Assembly: GCA_035689095.1 (NCBI GenBank)
Contig: DASSMB010000033.1
Span: 1-9,824 of the forward strand
DNA from: JACDDK01 sp035689095
GTDB lineage: Bacteria; Actinomycetota; Rubrobacteria; Rubrobacterales; Rubrobacteraceae
DNA length: 9,824 nucleotides
Direction: 5' to 3'
Position numbers and translations under genes: made by a program. The notes under the pieces are model-generated. The model did not search any database, was not told the origin of the DNA, and saw only the letters and a program-made list of their open reading frames with translations. Positions 6,752-9,824 of the stretch are shown here, in pieces (position 1 is the stretch's first letter; each line of letters starts with the position of its first letter).

Positions 6752-7333
6752 ATGTTCCTGTTTAGGGAGCCGCCGGATGTAGCTGTCCGGCGCTTTGTCG
6801 CGGGCCAGCGCGGGCTTCCATTCTCCTACAGTGAAGTCGGGGCGACGCGCGGCGGCGCGACGGCCGGCTACGTCGCGGACCGTTACCGCGTCCGGCTCGG
6901 TGAAGGGGAGGAGACCTTCGAGCGGGCGGTCGCGGCGCTGCGATCCTGGAGTATGTTCGACCTCGGGTGGGCCTGTCTGATCCCCGACGATGCTCCTATC
7001 GAACGGGGCGTTACCGTCGCCGTCCTCGCCCGGCACCTCGGCTTGTGGTCGCTGAACGCGGCCCGCATCGTCTACGTGGTCGAGGATTCCGGCAGCGTGG
7101 AGCGCCGCGGCTTCGCCTACGGGACCCTCCCCGGACACGCCGCCCGCGGCGAGGAGCGCTTCTGCGTGGAGTGGGACCGCGCGTCGGACTCCGTCCATTA
7201 CGACGTGCTCGCCTTTAGTCGTCCCGGCCACCCGCTCGCCTGGCTCGGCTACCCGTTCGTCCGGCGGCTCCAGCGGCGCTTCGCCAGAGACTCCAGCGCC
7301 GCCATGTTAGCGGCCGCGAGGGGCGGCCCCTGA
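6752..7333 (+). CDS. DUF1990 (UPF0548) family protein
   Basis: This 193-residue soluble protein carries the full pattern of DUF1990. FSYSEVGAT (24-32) is near the N-terminus, followed by RLGEGEETFERAVAALRSW (48-66) and FDLGW (69-73). The hallmark FAYGTLPGHAARGEERF (121-137) comes next, then AFSRPGHP (154-161). The biochemical function of the family is not known to me; related domains occur fused to membrane proteins such as YndJ in Bacillus. ATG 6752 is the only start possible before the conserved block: the frame upstream has no ATG, GTG or TTG back to a TGA at 6704-6706. The ribosome site is weak. It starts 151 nt from the divergent membrane-protein gene and ends 46 nt before the next gene, which has its own possible promoter. 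The family role is unknown; the family assignment is strong. Confidence 0.85.
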   Translation: MFLFREPPDVAVRRFVAGQRGLPFSYSEVGATRGGATAGYVADRYRVRLGEGEETFERAVAALRSWSMFDLGWACLIPDDAPIERGVTVAVLARHLGLWSLNAARIVYVVEDSGSVERRGFAYGTLPGHAARGEERFCVEWDRASDSVHYDVLAFSRPGHPLAWLGYPFVRRLQRRFARDSSAAMLAAARGGP

Positions 7334-7363
7334 ATGGCTCTCCGCTGATTCCGCCGAACCTGC

Positions 7364-7369
7364 TAGACT
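7364..7369 (+). promoter_or_regulatory. Candidate -10 element (TAGACT) for the DUF457 gene
   Basis: TAGACT (4 of 6 matches to TATAAT) lies 10 nt before ATG 7380, which would give a leader of only about 3-4 nt. There is no good Shine-Dalgarno before the ATG, in keeping with leaderless or near-leaderless translation. A convincing -35 at proper spacing is not visible, so the call is weak. Confidence 0.25.
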
Positions 7370-7379
7370 GCCCGGCGGT

Positions 7380-7952
7380 ATGAACGCGACGACGCACGCC
7401 ATATTCGGGGTCGGGGCTCTGGCCGGAGCGGCGCTCCTGACGGGGATGGAGCCGCCCCTGTACGCCTACCCCATGGCGGTGGTCGCCGCGTGGCTGCCGG
7501 ACGTGGATAACCCCCGCAGCACCCTGGGTAACGGCCTGAGCCGCCACAAGAACCCGTTGCTGAACGCGGTAACGCGCCCCATTAGCTGGGCATTGAGGAC
7601 ATCCTCGTTCTTCCTGATCCGCGTGGTGGGACACCGCACGCTGACCCACTCGCTCCTGGGCCTCGCTCTCTACGCGCTGGTGGCGTGGCTCCTTCTGGGA
7701 GGCTACCCGAACCTGTTCCTCGCGCTCCTCGTGGGAGCTGCCTCTCACATCGTCGCGGACGCTCTAAACACCTGGGGCGTACCGCTCCTGTGGCCGCTGA
7801 AGATACAGTTCCGGTTGTTGCCGGGGGGTGTCAGGTCCGGGGGCGCGGCGGAGTTCGTAGTGGCGCTCGTCGTGCTGGGGCTGACGGCCTACGCGCTGTT
7901 CGAGGTACACCCGGCGCTACGAGGTTTCCTCGGTCTCCTCCAGCCACTCTAG
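7380..7952 (+). CDS. DUF457 / YdjM-like membrane-bound metal-dependent hydrolase
   Basis: This 190-residue inner-membrane protein has about four or five hydrophobic segments. It carries the metal-ligand pattern of the DUF457/YdjM family: H6 in THAIFG near the start, D41 and D43 in WLPDVDNPRS (38-47), H85 and H90 in GHRTLTHS (84-91), H123 and D127 in SHIVADALNTWG (122-133). These residues sit at membrane edges, consistent with a metal site. The family is annotated as a membrane-bound hydrolase from motif similarity; its substrate is unknown, and in E. coli ydjM belongs to the LexA regulon. I found no convincing actinobacterial LexA box (only a GAAC half-site at 7356-7359). The last 36 nt overlap the 3' end of yqeK on the other strand. 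The region encoding residues ~160-190 is one more hydrophobic helix and a short tail. Confidence 0.87.
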   Translation: MNATTHAIFGVGALAGAALLTGMEPPLYAYPMAVVAAWLPDVDNPRSTLGNGLSRHKNPLLNAVTRPISWALRTSSFFLIRVVGHRTLTHSLLGLALYALVAWLLLGGYPNLFLALLVGAASHIVADALNTWGVPLLWPLKIQFRLLPGGVRSGGAAEFVVALVVLGLTAYALFEVHPALRGFLGLLQPL

Positions 7953-8522
7953 GGTCTTCCGGCTCTCCGGGTGCACGTCACGCCCGCGCTGCTCGTTGTA
8001 TGAGATCGCGCGGCGCAGGGCCTCCCGCGCAGCCGCGCGAAGGTCTTTCGCGGCGAGGTCGCGCAGGTGGCCAACGCTCGGATAGTCGCGGGCGGGCTCT
8101 ATCTTGTCCGCGACGTAGACGGCGAGGGCGAGGTAAGACATCCCCGGAACGCCGGTGGTGTGGACCCGGATCGCCTCCAGCACTTCCTCATCCTCGACAC
8201 CGAGCTTGCGCCTTGCAAGCTCCGCCGCAACGGGACCGTGCAGCAGCTTCGGGTTCTCCCGCTCGAAGTCTCCGACGGGGAGGTCCCAGTCCCTCGCCAG
8301 CCGCAGGTACTCTCCGGCGGACATCTCGCGGGCGGCGTCGTGGAGGAGCGCGGCCAGGCGTGTCCACTCCTCGTTCAGAGCGTGAGTACGCGCCAGGCGC
8401 TCCGCCGTCTCGGTCACGCGGATGGTGTGAGCGTAGCGCTTCTCGGAGAGGCGGTCGCGGGCGAAGGCGTCGGCGGTCTCGGAGGATACATAATTCGGTT
8501 CACGGTCTTCCATTCGGTGCAT
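7917..8522 (-). CDS. yqeK: HD-domain dinucleoside tetraphosphatase (symmetrical), YqeK family
   Basis: This 201-residue cytoplasmic HD-domain phosphohydrolase is expected to cleave Ap4A-type dinucleoside polyphosphates symmetrically. The metal ligands are all visible: H32 in RYAHTIRV, the H61-D62 pair in ALLHDAA, H95 in KLLHGPVAA, H121 in RVHTTGVPGMS and D139 in VADKIEPAR. These match the YqeK consensus, including the HTTG and ADKIEP signatures. ATG 8522 is the first start; ATG 8513 (Met4) is equally acceptable because neither has a Shine-Dalgarno and conserved sequence begins later. yqeK usually sits next to nadD and rsfS; here neither is in the window. Instead it diverges from cinA across 14 nt and converges with the DUF457 gene, overlapping by 36 nt. 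Confidence 0.93.
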   Translation of the reverse strand: MHRMEDREPNYVSSETADAFARDRLSEKRYAHTIRVTETAERLARTHALNEEWTRLAALLHDAAREMSAGEYLRLARDWDLPVGDFERENPKLLHGPVAAELARRKLGVEDEEVLEAIRVHTTGVPGMSYLALAVYVADKIEPARDYPSVGHLRDLAAKDLRAAAREALRRAISYNEQRGRDVHPESRKTLEWLEETEETS

Positions 8523-8524
8523 TG

Positions 8525-8532
8525 TAGAATAC
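8525..8532. promoter_or_regulatory. Candidate bidirectional -10 element between yqeK and cinA
   Basis: The plus strand reads TAGAAT (8525-8530, 5 of 6 matches to TATAAT), exactly 6 nt before the cinA GTG. The minus strand reads TATTCT (8532-8527, 4 of 6), directed into yqeK. Predicted starts near 8537 and 8520 are about 18 bp apart, the geometry expected of one symmetrical -10 used in both directions. TTCACG (8499-8504) is a poor -35 for cinA at a long 20-nt spacing. No Shine-Dalgarno lies between this element and GTG 8537. Confidence 0.45.
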
Positions 8533-8536
8533 GCGC

Positions 8537-9805
8537 GTGGATAGAGAACAGAAAAACATAGAGAGCGCGGAGATCATTACCATCGGGACCGAGATGTTGC
8601 TCGGTGAACTGGTGGACACTAACTCGGCCTGGATTAGCCAGAGGCTCGCCGAGCTGGGCGTCGGGATCTACCGCCACACCACCATCGGGGATAACCGCGA
8701 CCGCATCGTTACCGAGATGAAGGAAGCCGCCTCGCGCTCCGACCTCGTCATAACCACCGGCGGTCTCGGCCCGACCTCCGACGACCTGACGAACGAGTGT
8801 CTGGCGCTCGCGGCGGGCCGGGAGATGGTCGAGTATCAGGAGGCGCGCGACCACGTGGACACCATGTTCGCCCGCTTCGGCCGCACGCCAACGCCGTCCA
8901 ACTACAAGCAGGCGCTCTTCCCGGAGGGGACCACGCTCATCCCGAACCCTCTCGGCACCGCGCCGGGCGCGCTACTCGAAGTAGACGGCGCGCTCTTCGC
9001 CACCCTGCCGGGAGTGCCGGGCGAGATGAAGGGCATGTTCACCGAGACTCTGGCGCCCCTGATCCGGGCGCGCAGCGACGGCTCCATCGTCTCCCGCACG
9101 CTCTGGTTTACCGGCATCGGCGAGTCGGCCCTCGCGGAGGAGGTCCAGGACTTCCTCGACGCCACGGACCCGACCGTCGCCCCGCTCGCCGGACAGGGCA
9201 AGGTGCGCCTCCGCATCACCACCCGCGCCGCCACCCCCGAAGCCGCCGAAGAGAAGATAGCGCCCGTCGAGAAAGAGATCCTGTCCCGCCTCGACGAGTA
9301 CTACTTCGGCCAGGACGAGGAGACCCTGGAGAGCGCCGTCGGGCGTCTGCTCCGGGAGCACGGCGCGACCCTCGCCGTCGCCGAGAGCTGCACCGGCGGC
9401 CTCATCGCCAAGCGCCTCACCGACACCCCCGGCTCCTCGGCGTACTTCGAGGAGGGGTTGGTTACCTACTCGAACGAGGCCAAGGAACGTCACCTCGGCG
9501 TCCCGCGGGAGATGCTCGTCCAGCACGGCGCGGTCTCCGAGCAGGTGGCGGGTGCGATGGCCGAGGGCGTCCGAAAAGCCGCCGGCACGGACTACGGGCT
9601 CTCCGTGACCGGGGTCGCCGGTCCGGATGGGGGGACCGAGGAGAAGTTCGTAGGGCTCGTCTACGTCGGGGTCTCCGATGCGCAGAAGACCGAGGCTGAG
9701 AGGTTGGACCTGTCGGCGTGGGCGCGGTCCAGGGATGCGATCCGGGAGCGCAGCGCGAACCGGGCGCTGGACCTCTTGCGGCTGCGGATCGAAGAGAAAA
9801 AATAA
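8537..9805 (+). CDS. cinA: CinA: MoCF-like domain fused to nicotinamide-nucleotide (NMN) deamidase domain
   Basis: This full-length, 422-residue CinA is cytoplasmic. Residues 12-175 are the MoCF/MogA-like (COG1058) domain: IITIGTEMLLGELVDTN (13-29), TTGGLGPTSDDLT (73-85) and LPGVPGEM (157-164). In characterised homologues this part hydrolyses ADP-ribose. Residues ~265-420 are the PncC domain, which deamidates NMN to nicotinate mononucleotide in pyridine-nucleotide salvage: VAESCTGGLIAKRLT (281-295) with the catalytic S284, VTYSNEAK (309-316), GAVSEQVA (331-338) and SVTGVAGPDGGT (356-367). A TAG at 8525-8527 closes the frame upstream, so GTG 8537 is the only start ahead of the conserved block. 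It adds about ten polar residues to the usual N-terminus. No ribosome site precedes it, and a -10 box sits 6 nt upstream, so a leaderless mRNA is likely. In many actinobacteria recA lies just downstream; the window ends too soon to see. Confidence 0.96.
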   Translation: MDREQKNIESAEIITIGTEMLLGELVDTNSAWISQRLAELGVGIYRHTTIGDNRDRIVTEMKEAASRSDLVITTGGLGPTSDDLTNECLALAAGREMVEYQEARDHVDTMFARFGRTPTPSNYKQALFPEGTTLIPNPLGTAPGALLEVDGALFATLPGVPGEMKGMFTETLAPLIRARSDGSIVSRTLWFTGIGESALAEEVQDFLDATDPTVAPLAGQGKVRLRITTRAATPEAAEEKIAPVEKEILSRLDEYYFGQDEETLESAVGRLLREHGATLAVAESCTGGLIAKRLTDTPGSSAYFEEGLVTYSNEAKERHLGVPREMLVQHGAVSEQVAGAMAEGVRKAAGTDYGLSVTGVAGPDGGTEEKFVGLVYVGVSDAQKTEAERLDLSAWARSRDAIRERSANRALDLLRLRIEEKK

Positions 9806-9824
9806 ATCTTAAGAATTACTCTTG
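9806..9824. other. AT-rich start of the region downstream of cinA, cut by window edge
   Basis: The final bases, together with the last cinA codons, are only about one fifth G+C (9797-9824) in an otherwise GC-rich window. They contain an 8-bp palindrome, TCTTAAGA (9807-9814). This could be the promoter region of the next gene or part of a terminator (AAGAG near 9792 and CTCTT near 9819 are complementary). Too little is present to decide. Confidence 0.3.

Noticed and set aside
7353..7379. Possible LexA box before the YdjM-like gene
   Set aside because: Only a GAAC half-site is present; the matching GTTC at proper spacing is missing.
7685..8527. Plus-strand 280-codon frame spanning the DUF457 end and yqeK
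   Set aside because: Arg/Ser/Pro/Gly-rich composition with no domain; it is antisense to yqeK, whose HD ligands are all intact.
8797..9699. Long open frame on the plus strand within cinA
   Set aside because: Its product is Arg/Gly/Pro-rich low-complexity sequence without any motif and lies wholly inside the clearly coding cinA in another frame. It is an effect of GC-rich codon use.

Overview
The window is GC-rich (roughly two thirds G+C), densely packed bacterial DNA with many GTG and TTG starts. Gene content and composition suggest an actinobacterium, most likely of the Rubrobacter lineage. That placement is an inference from protein style and composition, because no rRNA or other phylogenetic marker is present. 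Eight protein genes cover almost everything. I see no tRNA, rRNA, CRISPR array, insertion sequence or prophage gene.

Region 1 (1-4749) looks like an envelope glycolipid neighbourhood. A GT4 glycosyltransferase, cut by the left window edge, overlaps by 4 nt a 624-residue protein that fuses two short-chain dehydrogenase/reductase units: an extended NAD-epimerase type followed by a classical SDR. Converging on it from the minus strand is a two-gene unit, an MGDG-synthase/MurG-like glycosyltransferase followed 3 nt later by a UPF0104/LPG-synthase-type multi-spanning membrane protein. The convergent genes overlap tail to tail by 110 nt. A 154-nt leader before the glycosyltransferase holds a plausible promoter and a perfect 7-bp hairpin.

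Region 2 (4750-6600, minus) encodes one large secreted/membrane protein. It has a signal peptide, an external domain resembling a degenerate alkaline-phosphatase/sulfatase fold, and about ten membrane segments carrying distinctive polar motifs (GIGNE, GADVGG, NDSG). Its function is unknown to me, and it is the most interesting protein here. The two glycosyltransferases, the flippase-like membrane protein and this protein could together make, move or modify a surface glycolipid, but that is inference.

Region 3 (6601-9824) starts with a 151-nt divergent intergenic region containing a 9-bp direct repeat. It continues with a DUF1990 protein, a DUF457/YdjM-like membrane metal-dependent hydrolase, yqeK (HD-domain dinucleoside-polyphosphate hydrolase, minus strand, overlapping its neighbour by 36 nt) and cinA (MoCF-like domain plus NMN deamidase domain). 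yqeK and cinA diverge across only 14 nt, in which a nearly symmetrical TAGAATA element could act as the -10 box for both strands. cinA would then be read from a leaderless mRNA. The last 28 nt are strikingly AT-rich and probably begin the next intergenic region.
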